A stretch of 14,513 bases of DNA from Opitutia bacterium (lineage in GTDB: Bacteria; Verrucomicrobiota; Verrucomicrobiia; Opitutales; Opitutaceae): contig JANXWT010000251.1 in assembly GCA_025351035.1 (NCBI GenBank), forward strand, positions 1 through 14,513, given 5' to 3'. Under the pieces are notes generated by a model that saw nothing but the letters and a program-made list of their open reading frames with translations, searched no databases and was not told the origin of the DNA. The position numbers were made by a program, and so were the translations under genes. Positions within the stretch are counted from its first letter, which is position 1; the number at the start of each line of letters is the position of its first letter. Shown here one piece after another: positions 7,251-13,976 of the stretch.

Positions 7251-7813
7251 GCCGCCGCTCCTTTCATTGTGGCGCGCCACTCGCGCCAGCCCCACACCGC
7301 CATGAACCAGAAAATCAAATACAGCCCGCTGGTCAGCCGCAGGTCCTTTGCCCAGTAGACGCCGATGGCGACGGTGTTGACGATGAGCCAGCCCGTCCAG
7401 TTCTCGAGAACCTTGCGCGCCTGCAACCATTGCGCGATGAGGCTGAAGACGAGGATGAACGCATCCCACCATGGCAACGCCGCGTCGGTGGTGCGGTGCA
7501 TGAACGTGCCCCAGCCCGCGCTGAACAGCACCCCGACGGCCATCCACTTTGCGATGGCGGCGGCGCTGAGCCGCGTCACCGGAAGCGGGGCTCCCTTGCT
7601 CGAGCCGCGCAGCCAGTGCCACCAGCCATAGACTTGGACGACGAAAAAGAAAACCTGCAGGATCGCGTCGGAGTAGAGTTTGGCGTCATAGAAAACCCAG
7701 GCATACACCGCCACCTGCACGAGGCCGACGGGCCAGCCCCAGATGTGCTGGCGGATCATCAACCACACGCCGGTGACGCCCAGCATCGTGCCCGCGATTT
7801 CCCAAGGACTCAT
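7247..7813 (-). CDS. pnuC: PnuC-family nicotinamide riboside transporter
   Basis: A 188-residue inner-membrane protein that lets nicotinamide riboside cross by facilitated diffusion; intracellular phosphorylation by the kinase encoded next traps it as NMN. PnuC landmarks are WGWPVGLVQVAVYAWVF (25-41), LYSDAILQVFFFVVQVYGWWHWL (two family motifs, 46-52 and 62-68), and the distal NTVAIGVYWAKDLRLTSGLYLIFW (146-169), with a final WGWREW near the C-terminus. About seven hydrophobic segments fit the PnuC fold. Related subfamilies carry thiamine (PnuT) or riboflavin (PnuX); the adjacent kinase argues for nicotinamide riboside. The stop overlaps the kinase start by 4 bp. Only a short GAGAGG two bases before the ATG could act as ribosome binding site. 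The msrA stop is 74 bp upstream on the same strand. Confidence 0.92.
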   Translation of the reverse strand: MSPWEIAGTMLGVTGVWLMIRQHIWGWPVGLVQVAVYAWVFYDAKLYSDAILQVFFFVVQVYGWWHWLRGSSKGAPLPVTRLSAAAIAKWMAVGVLFSAGWGTFMHRTTDAALPWWDAFILVFSLIAQWLQARKVLENWTGWLIVNTVAIGVYWAKDLRLTSGLYLIFWFMAVWGWREWRATMKGAAA

Positions 7814-7851
7814 GGCCTCTCAGTGCATGGTCTGCCGGCGGTTGTCGAGAA

Positions 7852-7868
7852 TGCTGCTCTCGGCAGCA
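7852..7868 (-). other. Hairpin in the msrA-pnuC gap
   Basis: TGCTGC (7852-7857) and GCAGCA (7863-7868) form a perfect 6-bp stem with a 5-nt loop. On the transcribed minus strand it lies 20 nt after the msrA stop and about 38 nt before pnuC. It lacks a U tract, so it may be a weak terminator, a processing site or chance. I saw no match to NAD riboswitch consensus in the 74-bp gap. Confidence 0.3.
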
Positions 7869-7887
7869 GGTAATAGCTGGTCACGGC

Positions 7888-8481
7888 TCACGGTTTGATC
7901 ACGCCGTGGTCCTGGAGCTTCGTGATCTTCGGCTTGATGACGAAGCGGCAGTAGGCTTGGTCGGGGTGCTTGGCGAAATAGTCCTGATGATAATCCTCGC
8001 CCGGCCAGAATTTTTTCAGCGGTTCAATGGCGGTGACGATCGGGTCGTCGTGGCGCGCTTGGGCGGCGATCTTGCCCCGGGCGGCGGCGCGCTGCTGAGC
8101 TTCGCTCTGATAAAAGACCACCGAGCGATACTGTGTGCCCTCGTCAGCGCCCTGACGGTTCATCGTGGTGGGATCGTGAGCCTCGAAGAAAATCTCGACG
8201 AGTTTTTCGTAGCTAACGACGGCGGGATCGAATTCGATTTGGATGCACTCGGCGTGGCCGGTCGCACCGCTCGAAACCTGCTCGTAGGTCGGGTTATCGA
8301 CGTGGCCGCCCGCATAGCCGCTGACGCTGTGGATGACGCCCGGCACGTGTTTGAAGACGGCCTCGGTGCACCAGAAGCAGCCGGTGGCAAAGGTGGCGAA
8401 CTCGTGTTTGGTCGTCTGCGCTGAGGTGTCGGTCGTGCTCATGAGAAGGATGGCGGCCAAGGGGGCGAAAAAGAGTTTCAT
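7888..8481 (-). CDS. msrA: Peptide-methionine (S)-S-oxide reductase MsrA, exported form
   Basis: Repairs methionine-S-sulfoxide in proteins using electrons from a thioredoxin-like partner. The catalytic motif GCFWC places the nucleophile at C35, with C38 and C178 as possible resolving cysteines. Other family signatures are GYAGG (55-59), NPTYEQVSSGATGHAE (63-78), FFEAHDPTTMNRQGADEGTQYRS (98-120) and EDYHQDYF (162-169). The first 21 residues (MKLFFAPLAAILLMSTTDTSA) look like a signal peptide, so the enzyme probably works in the periplasm. An internal ATG at residue 14 would give a cytoplasmic form and cannot be excluded. No Shine-Dalgarno sequence precedes the start at 8481. Pairing with MsrB is usual, but no msrB is in the window. 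Same strand as pnuC; co-transcription is possible. Confidence 0.95.
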   Translation of the reverse strand: MKLFFAPLAAILLMSTTDTSAQTTKHEFATFATGCFWCTEAVFKHVPGVIHSVSGYAGGHVDNPTYEQVSSGATGHAECIQIEFDPAVVSYEKLVEIFFEAHDPTTMNRQGADEGTQYRSVVFYQSEAQQRAAARGKIAAQARHDDPIVTAIEPLKKFWPGEDYHQDYFAKHPDQAYCRFVIKPKITKLQDHGVIKP

Positions 8482-8572
8482 GGATGTGCGGGTGGGAGCC
8501 GCCGGTCAAGGAGGCTATTCCCTGAATACGTTTCCGCAAGCAGGCTGGACGCGTTGGGCGCGGTCGGCAGAC

Positions 8573-8680
8573 TGAGCCGCACTTCCATGGACGAAACCCG
8601 CCTCGACAAATTCCCGTTCGGCCATCTATCCCGCCTCGAATGAGTCTGCTTTCCCATGGATGAAACCCGGCTCGACAAAT
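8573..8680 (+). repeat. Imperfect tandem duplication of the start of the S4-domain gene (18-codon decoy ORF)
   Basis: ATGGACGAAACCCGCCTCGA... at 8587-8611 and ATGGATGAAACCCGGCTCGA... at 8656-8680 match at 23 of 25 bases, 69 bp apart; weaker similarity extends upstream to a TGAG at 8573 and 8641. The upstream copy reads MDETRLDKFPFGHLSRLE and ends in TGA at 8641-8643, 12 nt before the real start. It is in the same frame as the gene. Both mismatches are synonymous (Asp, Arg), so the shared peptide MDETRLDK is unchanged. It may be a relic of a duplication or a short leader ORF. Confidence 0.75.
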
Positions 8681-9033
8681 GGCTTTGGAGCGTGCGCGTG
8701 TTCAAGACACGGCCCGAGGCGACGGCGACATGCCGCAACGAACGCGTGGAGGTGAATGGCCTCGTCGCAAAACCAGGCCGCGACGTGCACGTCGGCGAGA
8801 TCGTCACGGTTCGCATCGGGATGGAGACGCGCACGCTGAAGGTCGTGGGGTTGCCACGCTCGCGCGTCAGCGCGAAACTGCTCGCGGAATTCATGGCCGA
8901 CCTGACGCCACCGGAGGAATACGAGAAGGCAAAGCAGGCGCGGCTGGAACACATGCTGGCGCGCGCGCGCGGCAAGGGTCGCCCGACGAAGAAGGACCGG
9001 CGCGAGATGGGCCGTCTGTTCGATTTCGAATGA
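8656..9033 (+). CDS. S4-domain RNA-binding protein, Hsp15 (HslR)-like
   Basis: A small 125-residue cytoplasmic protein with an S4 RNA-binding domain at residues 4-60: TRLDKWLWSVRVFKTRPEATATCRNERVEVNG, then LVAKPGRDVHVGEIVTV. The C-terminal part is highly basic (ARGKGRPTKKDRREMGRLFDFE). Length and layout match Hsp15/HslR, which in E. coli binds stalled 50S subunits carrying peptidyl-tRNA. Whether this homologue does the same is inferred. The start is the second of two nearly identical ATG contexts; the first copy hits a stop after 18 codons, so 8656 must be the start. It is preceded by CTTTCCC rather than a Shine-Dalgarno sequence. The gene is divergent from msrA across 174 bp and convergent with the amidohydrolase gene. 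Confidence 0.88.
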   Translation: MDETRLDKWLWSVRVFKTRPEATATCRNERVEVNGLVAKPGRDVHVGEIVTVRIGMETRTLKVVGLPRSRVSAKLLAEFMADLTPPEEYEKAKQARLEHMLARARGKGRPTKKDRREMGRLFDFE

Positions 9034-9054
9034 GCGTGTAGGCGAGTGAAGCTA

Positions 9055-9068
9055 GCGCGAAATCGCGC
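9055..9068. terminator. Short GC hairpin between convergent genes
   Basis: GCGCG (9055-9059) and CGCGC (9064-9068) form a 5-bp stem with an AAAT loop in the 36-bp gap between the S4-protein stop and the amidohydrolase stop. No T tract follows on either strand. Position suggests a shared transcription end, but the structure is small. Confidence 0.25.
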
Positions 9069-9069
9069 G

Positions 9070-10359
9070 TCATTTCGTCAGCTCGTTCTTGAAGACCTCG
9101 CCGCCCTTCATCACGAAGCCGACGTTCGTCAGCTCCTTGATGTCTTTGAGTGGATCTCCGGCGACGGCGATGAGGTCGGCAAGCTTGCCTTCAGTGACGC
9201 TGCCCACACGGTCGGACCAGCCCATGATCTCGGCGTTGAGGCTGGTCGTGGAAACAATGGCCGCCATCGGCGACTCTCCGAGTTCGGCGCGGCAGACAAG
9301 TTCCTGCGCGTTCTCGCCATGCGGGATGACCGCGGAGTCGGAACCGACACCAATGGGAATACCCGAGGCCAGCGCGCGCTTGAAGCCAATGTCCTTGATG
9401 CCGGAAATCATTTTGCTCCGCTGAATCTCGGATTCGGGCACGCCGTTGGCGCGACCGTCGCGCTCGATGATCTTGCTCGTGTAGAGTGTAGGCACGTAGA
9501 AAGTTTTCCGGTTGGTGGCCTTGAGCATCTCGATCGCCTCGTCGTCGAGGTAGGAACCGTGGTCGATGGTGCGGACGCCGGCGCGAATAGAGGTTTTGAT
9601 GCCGCCGATCCCATGGGCGTGCACGGCAACTTGGCGACCCCAGCGGTTGGCCTCGGTGACGGCCGCAAGAATCTCTTCATTGGAAAATTGCTGGGCCCCC
9701 GGCGACTGACCCTTCGACAGGATGGCGCCGGTCGCGAGCAGCTTGATGAAGTCTGCCCCATGCTTGAAGTTCTTCCGCACCTGCTTGACGACCTCCTCTG
9801 GCGAATCGGCAAGGTTGTCGACGCTCGGCACATGCACATATTCGGAAAATTGGCTGGCGTCGCCCGCGCCGCCGGTGGAGGACACATAGGCTCCGGCCAC
9901 GAACATCCGCGGGCCGGGCACGGCGCCGGCGTTGATGGCGTTGCGCAGTTCGACATCGACGTAGGGCCAAGCAGTGCCCATGTCGCGCACGGAGGTATAG
10001 CCGGCGGCGAGAGTGACGCGGGCGTTGCGCGCGCCCCAGAGCGCCGAGTAGGCGGGCGTGGTTTTGATGAGCTCGTCCTCCCAATGCGTGCCGTAGTGGC
10101 CGCAAAGATGGGTGTGCAGATCGATAAGGCCAGGGAGCAGTGTCGCGGCACCGAGATCGATGACCTTGGCGTCAACGGGAATTTTGACTGAAGCCCCGAT
10201 CTCGACGATGCGATCGCCGTCAATTCTGACCATGGCCGGAGTCAACGGCGTGCCACCGAGACCGTCGATCAGCCGGGCTGCCTTGATCACTGTTTGGGAA
10301 GCAGCCATCGCCGAGACGGCCAAGTAGAATGACAGAGCCAGCGCGGAGATAATTCTCAT
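9070..10359 (-). CDS. Secreted metal-dependent amidohydrolase (imidazolonepropionase/Xaa-Pro dipeptidase-like)
   Basis: A 429-residue binuclear metal hydrolase of the amidohydrolase superfamily. A signal peptide (MRIISALALSFYLAVSAMAA, 1-20) points to export. The metal-binding set is complete: HTH at H82 and H84 in GLIDLHTH, the carbamylated lysine K206 in FIKLLATGA, H247/H249 in VHAHG, H267 in TIDHGSY and the catalytic aspartate D341 in GVGSDSA. The C-terminal WSDRVGSVTEGKLADLIAVAGDPLKDI closes the outer beta-sandwich domain. Members of this subgroup cleave Xaa-Pro or other hydrophobic dipeptides, or cyclic amides; the substrate here cannot be assigned. The ATG at 10359 lies after CACCC without a Shine-Dalgarno sequence, and an ATTAGTG heptamer sits 8 nt before it. 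The gene stands alone between convergent S4-protein and same-strand ettA genes. Confidence 0.9.
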   Translation of the reverse strand: MRIISALALSFYLAVSAMAASQTVIKAARLIDGLGGTPLTPAMVRIDGDRIVEIGASVKIPVDAKVIDLGAATLLPGLIDLHTHLCGHYGTHWEDELIKTTPAYSALWGARNARVTLAAGYTSVRDMGTAWPYVDVELRNAINAGAVPGPRMFVAGAYVSSTGGAGDASQFSEYVHVPSVDNLADSPEEVVKQVRKNFKHGADFIKLLATGAILSKGQSPGAQQFSNEEILAAVTEANRWGRQVAVHAHGIGGIKTSIRAGVRTIDHGSYLDDEAIEMLKATNRKTFYVPTLYTSKIIERDGRANGVPESEIQRSKMISGIKDIGFKRALASGIPIGVGSDSAVIPHGENAQELVCRAELGESPMAAIVSTTSLNAEIMGWSDRVGSVTEGKLADLIAVAGDPLKDIKELTNVGFVMKGGEVFKNELTK

Positions 10360-10376
10360 GGGTGAGTCACTAATGC

Positions 10377-10390
10377 TGGCCGGCCGGCCA
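10377..10390. repeat. 14-bp perfect palindrome upstream of the amidohydrolase gene
   Basis: TGGCCGGCCGGCCA reads the same on both strands and lies 17 bp before the amidohydrolase start, in the 217-bp spacer 10360-10576 downstream of ettA. The spacer has no convincing gene; an 80-codon ORF that begins there at 10419 runs into ettA and looks spurious. The palindrome may be an operator or a chance GC run. Confidence 0.4.
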
Positions 10391-10576
10391 AGCTCAAGCC
10401 GCGAACCGCCCAGTCTCCGTGGGCAAAGGCAGAGAATCTGATTTCCAGCCGGGCCCCGTCTCGCTCGATTTCAATGGCGACAACCACGCGTGCCGCTGGC
10501 GTCGTGCGCTCCATTTCTCCGCTCGCACCTCCCAACTGAACGCATACTGCCGCCGCAGTCTCTGTTCTAAAAAATC

Positions 10577-12265
10577 CTACCTGTGGGCCAGCTTCCGGTA
10601 TTTGATCCGGTGCGGCTGGTCCGCGTCCTTGCCCTTCCGCTTCCGGAAATCCTCAAGATAAGACGAGTAGTTCCCCGCGAACCAGTGCACGGAGCTGTCG
10701 CCCTCGAACGCCATGATGTGTGTCGCCACGCGGTCGAGGAACCAGCGGTCGTGCGAGATGATCACCGCACAGCCGGCGAAACTCTCCAGCGCCTCTTCGA
10801 GCGCGCGGATCGAATTCACGTCGAGATCGTTGGTCGGTTCGTCGAGCAACAGCAGATTCGCACCGCTCTTCAGCACGCGCGCCAGCAGCACGCGGTTGCG
10901 CTCGCCGCCGGAGAGCACGCCGACTTTTTTCTGCTGGTCCGCGCCCGTGAAACCGAACTGCGCGCAATACGCCCGGCTGTTCACCGAACGCGTCCCGAGT
11001 GTCATCAACTCCTGCCCGTCGCTGATCACCTCCCAAATCGTCTTGTTGCCTTCCAGCGAATCGCGCGACTGCTCCACGTAGGCAAACTTCACCGTGTCGC
11101 CGATGCGGAAGGTGCCCGCGTCGGGTTTCTCCTGATTCGTGATCAACTTGAACAACGTCGTCTTGCCGGCACCGTTCGGGCCGATCACTCCCACGATGCC
11201 GCCCGGTGGCAGCGAGAAATTCAATTGATCGAACAGCAGATTGTCCCCGTAGCCCTTCGCGACGTCCTGCGCCTGCACGACGAGCGTGCCGAGTCGCGGG
11301 CCGGGCGGGATGATGATCTCGAAAAGTTTTTCCTGCTCCGCCACATCAGCCTTGAGCATTTGCTCGTAGGCGTTGAGGCGCGCCTGCCCCTTCGACTGCC
11401 GTGCTTTCGCGCCCTGCCGGATCCACGCCAGCTCGCGCGCCATCGCCTTCTGCCGCTTGCTCTCCGTGCGCTCGGCGACCGCCAGCATCGCCTGCTTCTG
11501 CTCCAGCCACGACGAGTAGTTGCCCTTGAACGGCAGCCCGTGTCCGTGGTCGAGCTCAAGAATCCAACCCGCCACGTTGTCCAAAAAATACCGGTCGTGC
11601 GTCACCGCGATCACGGTGCCCTCGTAGCGGCTGAGATGCTGCTCCAGCCACTGCACGCTCTCCGCATCGAGATGATTCGTCGGCTCGTCGAGCAGCAGGA
11701 TCGACGGTTTCTGCAACAACAGTCGCGCCAGCGCCACGCGACGCCGTTCGCCACCGGAAAGTTTGTCGACGATCGCCTCACCCGGCGGACAACGCAGCGC
11801 GTCCATCGCCATGTCGACCTGCGGCGCGACATCCCACGCGCCGAGTGCGTCGATCTTTTCCTGCAACTCGCCCTGCTTGGTCATGATCGCGTCCTTCGCC
11901 GCGTCGCTCTCAGCCGCGCTCAACTCGTCCCACGTCGCGTCGTAGGCCGCCGTCAAATCCGTCAGATGCTTCACGCCTTCCTCGACGCACGCGCGCACCG
12001 TCGCGCCCGCCGTCAAGTGCGGCTCCTGCGGCAGGAAACCCGCCGGATAACCCGGCTCGAAATGCACCCGCCCGTCGATCTCGGTGTCAATGCCCGCAAG
12101 GATGCGCATCAGCGACGATTTGCCGGAACCGTTCAGGCCGAGCACGCCGATCTTCGCGCCGTAATAAAACGACAGCGAGATGTCGCGCAGGATTTCCTTG
12201 CGCTCGATTTTCTTCGAGACGCCGATCATCGAGAAAATAATCTTCGGTGCTTCGGTCTGGGCCAT
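10577..12265 (-). CDS. ettA: Energy-dependent translational throttle protein EttA (ABC-F ATPase)
   Basis: A 562-residue soluble ABC-F protein that binds the ribosomal E site and gates the start of elongation according to energy state in E. coli. It has two ATPase domains: Walker A GLNGSGKS (43-50), signature LSGGERRRVALARLLL (169-184) and Walker B ILLLDEPTNHLD (189-200); then GPNGAGKT (362-369), LSGGERNRVLLARVL (451-465) and LLLLDEPTNDLD (471-482). The EttA-type arm and linker are clear (WLEQKQAMLAVAERTESKRQ, then AMARELAWIRQGAKARQSKGQARL), as is the C-terminal PHRIKYRKLAHR. Length agrees with E. coli (555 aa). The frame opens at 12322, but the ATG at 12265 (MAQTEAPKIIFSM) matches the family start and is chosen; it follows GAACCCC without a Shine-Dalgarno sequence. 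Divergent from yciI. Confidence 0.96.
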   Translation of the reverse strand: MAQTEAPKIIFSMIGVSKKIERKEILRDISLSFYYGAKIGVLGLNGSGKSSLMRILAGIDTEIDGRVHFEPGYPAGFLPQEPHLTAGATVRACVEEGVKHLTDLTAAYDATWDELSAAESDAAKDAIMTKQGELQEKIDALGAWDVAPQVDMAMDALRCPPGEAIVDKLSGGERRRVALARLLLQKPSILLLDEPTNHLDAESVQWLEQHLSRYEGTVIAVTHDRYFLDNVAGWILELDHGHGLPFKGNYSSWLEQKQAMLAVAERTESKRQKAMARELAWIRQGAKARQSKGQARLNAYEQMLKADVAEQEKLFEIIIPPGPRLGTLVVQAQDVAKGYGDNLLFDQLNFSLPPGGIVGVIGPNGAGKTTLFKLITNQEKPDAGTFRIGDTVKFAYVEQSRDSLEGNKTIWEVISDGQELMTLGTRSVNSRAYCAQFGFTGADQQKKVGVLSGGERNRVLLARVLKSGANLLLLDEPTNDLDVNSIRALEEALESFAGCAVIISHDRWFLDRVATHIMAFEGDSSVHWFAGNYSSYLEDFRKRKGKDADQPHRIKYRKLAHR

Positions 12266-12306
12266 GGGGTTCGACGGAAATTGGAATTTTGAGAGGCGAC
12301 GGAGGT

Positions 12307-12336
12307 AACCACTGATCTGCACCCATCATCACTAAT
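12307..12336 (-). repeat. Array of three 10-bp repeats facing ettA
   Basis: Read on the minus strand from 12336 to 12307, the DNA divides into three decamers: ATTAGTGATG, ATGGGTGCAG and ATCAGTGGTT. The last ends 41 bp before the ettA start. The common core is ATNRGTG. This mirrors the array at 12376-12405 that faces yciI. Promoter or mRNA-leader function is inferred from placement. Confidence 0.6.
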
Positions 12337-12375
12337 CCGATGAAGAGTTGGAAAGAGGCTGCTGGGGTTGTTTGG

Positions 12376-12405
12376 ATGAGTGTCCATTAGTGTCAATTAG
12401 TGGTT
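12376..12405 (+). repeat. Array of three 10-bp repeats facing yciI
   Basis: Three contiguous decamers, ATGAGTGTCC (12376-12385), ATTAGTGTCA (12386-12395) and ATTAGTGGTT (12396-12405), lie 33 bp before the yciI-like start. The final unit differs from the matching last unit of the minus-strand array by one base. A pyrimidine-rich leader (TTTTCTTCTGCTGCTTGTG) follows, then TTCTTCCC before the ATG. Together with the minus array this fills most of the 173-bp divergent spacer. Confidence 0.65.
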
Positions 12406-12438
12406 TTCTTCTGCTGCTTGTGTCGTTTGTTTCTTCCC

Positions 12439-12738
12439 ATGATTCACTTCGTCGTCGAGGTCACCTACACCGCTCCGCTCGAGCAGATCGACCAACTGCT
12501 CGCCGCGCACCGCGTCTTTCTCCAAACCGGCTACGACCGCGGTCTGCTCCTGATGTCCGGCCCGCAGAATCCGCGCATCGGCGGCTTCATCATCGCCCGC
12601 GCCGCCTCGCGCGACGACGTCGTGTCGTTCTTCCGCGCCGACCCTTTCCAGCAGGAAAACGCCGCCACGTATCGTTTCACCGAATTCAACCCCGTGAAAC
12701 GCCAGCCCGCCCTCGAGAGTTGGTGCAGCGGTAAGTAA
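12439..12738 (+). CDS. YciI-like domain protein
   Basis: A 99-residue protein with a YciI-like (dimeric ferredoxin-like alpha+beta barrel) fold. The family pattern is visible: MIHFVVEVTYTAPLEQIDQLLAAHRVFLQTGYDRGLLLMSGPQ with the conserved histidine H24, then GGFIIARAASRDDVVSFFRADPFQQENAATYRFTEF with D68-P69-F70. Family members are proposed to be small-molecule enzymes acting on unknown substrates, and the H/D pair is thought to be the active site. The frame opens at 12400 with MVFFCCLCRLFLP, which has no family similarity, so the ATG at 12439 is preferred; it follows TTCTTCCC. Monocistronic: a repeat array lies upstream and a terminator-like hairpin downstream. Precise function unknown. Confidence 0.88.
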   Translation: MIHFVVEVTYTAPLEQIDQLLAAHRVFLQTGYDRGLLLMSGPQNPRIGGFIIARAASRDDVVSFFRADPFQQENAATYRFTEFNPVKRQPALESWCSGK

Positions 12739-12746
12739 CTTCCCGG

Positions 12747-12791
12747 CGCGCTGGTGGCAATCCGGTGACGCGCCGCGCCAGCGCGATTTTT
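12747..12791 (+). terminator. Rho-independent terminator candidate after yciI
   Basis: CGCGCTGG (12747-12754) pairs perfectly with CCAGCGCG (12778-12785) and is followed by ATTTTT (12786-12791). The 23-nt loop can fold further, and a competing GGCGCG/CGCGCC stem (12745-12750 with 12769-12774) exists. It starts 8 bp after the yciI stop, in the right orientation to separate yciI from the arsenic genes. Confidence 0.55.
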
Positions 12792-12821
12792 CGCTGTCCG
12801 CCGATTGCGGCCCTCGACATC

Positions 12822-12853
12822 TTGACGGCGGCTTCAGACCCACTCGCTATTTT
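12822..12853 (+). promoter_or_regulatory. Possible promoter of the arsenic-resistance genes
   Basis: TTGACG (12822-12827) resembles a -35 element; the best -10 candidates are GCTATT (12846-12851, 18-bp spacer) or TATTTT (12848-12853, 20-bp spacer), neither strong. It sits after the terminator hairpin and just before the ACR3 start. No ArsR-type dyad was seen here. Confidence 0.3.
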
Positions 12854-12870
12854 CTTCACTACACCCGCCC

Positions 12871-13908
12871 ATGACCGACTCCGTCGCGCAAAAAATGTCG
12901 TTCCTCGACCGTTATCTCACGGTCTGGATTTTCGCCGCGATGGGGATCGGCGTCGTGCTCGGCAATTTCGTCATCGCCAATCCCGCGGCGTTCTTCGCGC
13001 CGCTCACCGTCGGCACCACCAACCTCCCTATCGCAGCCGGACTCATCCTCATGATGTATCCGCCGCTCGCGAAAGTGAAATATGCGCAACTCCCGCGCGT
13101 GTTCGCCAACACCCGCATCCTCGCGCTCTCGCTCGTGCAAAACTGGATCGTCGGCCCGGTGCTCATGTTCCTCCTCGCCGTCACGCTGCTCCGCGACCAC
13201 CCCGACTACATGGTCGGCCTCATATTGGTCGGCATCGCGCGCTGCATCGCGATGGTCCTCGTCTGGAACGATCTCGCCAAAGGCAGCCCCGAATACGCCG
13301 CCGGCCTCGTCGCGCTCAACAGCATCGCGCAAATAGTCCTCTACAGTTTCTTCGCGTGGGTCTTCATCACGGTGCTCCCGCCCTATTTCGGACTCGCCGG
13401 TGCCGTCGTGCCCGTGCGCATGGCCGACATTTTCTGGAGCGTCATGATTTACCTCGGCATCCCGTTCGCCGCCGGCGTGCTCAGCCGCCTCATCCTCGTT
13501 CCGCTCAAGGGCGAGGACTGGTATGAACGCGTTTTCATCCCGCGCATCTCGCCGCTCACGCTCAGCGCCCTCCTCTTCACCATCGTCGTCATGTTCACGT
13601 TCAAAGGCGGCGCCATCGTCAAACTCCCGCTCGATGTCCTCCGCATCGCGCTGCCGCTCGTAATTTATTTCGCGATCATGTTCCTCGTCAGCTTTGCCCT
13701 AGCGAAGAAGCTCGGCGCCGATTACCCGCGCGCCGCTTCGCTCGCGTTCACCTCGGCCGGCAACAATTTCGAACTCGCCATCGCCGTCGCCATCGCGGTG
13801 TTTGGACTCAACTCCGGCGTCGGCCCGCTCATCGAAGTCCCCGCGCTCATCGCCCTCGTCCACGTCGCCTTCTGGCTCCGCCGCCGCTGGTATCCGGAAG
13901 CAGTCTGA
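12871..13908 (+). CDS. acr3: ACR3-family arsenite efflux permease
   Basis: A 345-residue inner-membrane transporter that expels trivalent arsenite (and sometimes antimonite) using the proton motive force. It has the ten-segment layout of the ACR3/BART superfamily. Diagnostic features are the conserved cysteine in segment 4, GIARCIAMVLVWNDLAKGSPE (C125), the NSIAQIVLYSFF stretch (150-161) and TSAGNNFELAIAVAIAVFGLNSG (294-316) with the essential glutamate E301. The first hydrophobic segment begins near residue 17 after MTDSVAQKMSFLDRYL. The ATG follows ACACCCGCCC, again without a Shine-Dalgarno sequence. The arsenate reductase gene starts 76 bp downstream on the same strand, so the pair probably works together: reduction, then export. 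No ArsR gene is seen in the window. Confidence 0.95.
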   Translation: MTDSVAQKMSFLDRYLTVWIFAAMGIGVVLGNFVIANPAAFFAPLTVGTTNLPIAAGLILMMYPPLAKVKYAQLPRVFANTRILALSLVQNWIVGPVLMFLLAVTLLRDHPDYMVGLILVGIARCIAMVLVWNDLAKGSPEYAAGLVALNSIAQIVLYSFFAWVFITVLPPYFGLAGAVVPVRMADIFWSVMIYLGIPFAAGVLSRLILVPLKGEDWYERVFIPRISPLTLSALLFTIVVMFTFKGGAIVKLPLDVLRIALPLVIYFAIMFLVSFALAKKLGADYPRAASLAFTSAGNNFELAIAVAIAVFGLNSGVGPLIEVPALIALVHVAFWLRRRWYPEAV

Positions 13909-13951
13909 GTTTTCCGCCGTTGCATGCGCCGACGCCTCGGCCCCCCGACCT

Positions 13952-13976
13952 ACTCGCTACTCACCACTCGCTACTC
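13952..13976 (+). repeat. Repeated 11-mer in the arsC leader
   Basis: ACTCGCTACTC occurs twice (13952-13962 and 13966-13976), 14 bp apart, ending 8 bp before the arsC start. The 10-mer CCACTCGCTA from the second copy (13964-13973) is also found at 12840-12849 before acr3. This is a second class of short pre-start repeat in the window, distinct from the ATTAGTG decamers. Function unknown. Confidence 0.5.

Noticed and set aside
7251..7622. Upstream extension of the riboside-kinase frame to an ATG at 7622
   Set aside because: That segment lies inside pnuC in another frame; the Walker A region starts directly after the ATG at 7250, which overlaps the pnuC stop as ATGA.
7814..7887. Possible NAD riboswitch before pnuC
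   Set aside because: The 74-bp gap shows only one short hairpin and no sequence I could match to known NAD riboswitch cores.
9046..10191. 381-codon plus-strand ORF across the amidohydrolase gene
   Set aside because: Antisense to a gene with a complete metal-binding set and a signal peptide.
10546..10559. Small hairpin ACTGC/GCAGT after ettA
   Set aside because: The T run lies before, not after, the stem in the ettA direction, so it is not a canonical terminator.
10419..10661. 80-codon plus-strand ORF in the spacer downstream of ettA
   Set aside because: Half of it overlaps ettA antisense and it has no recognisable features.
10583..12292. 569-codon plus-strand ORF opposite ettA
   Set aside because: Arg/His/Leu-rich antisense shadow of a highly conserved ABC-F gene.
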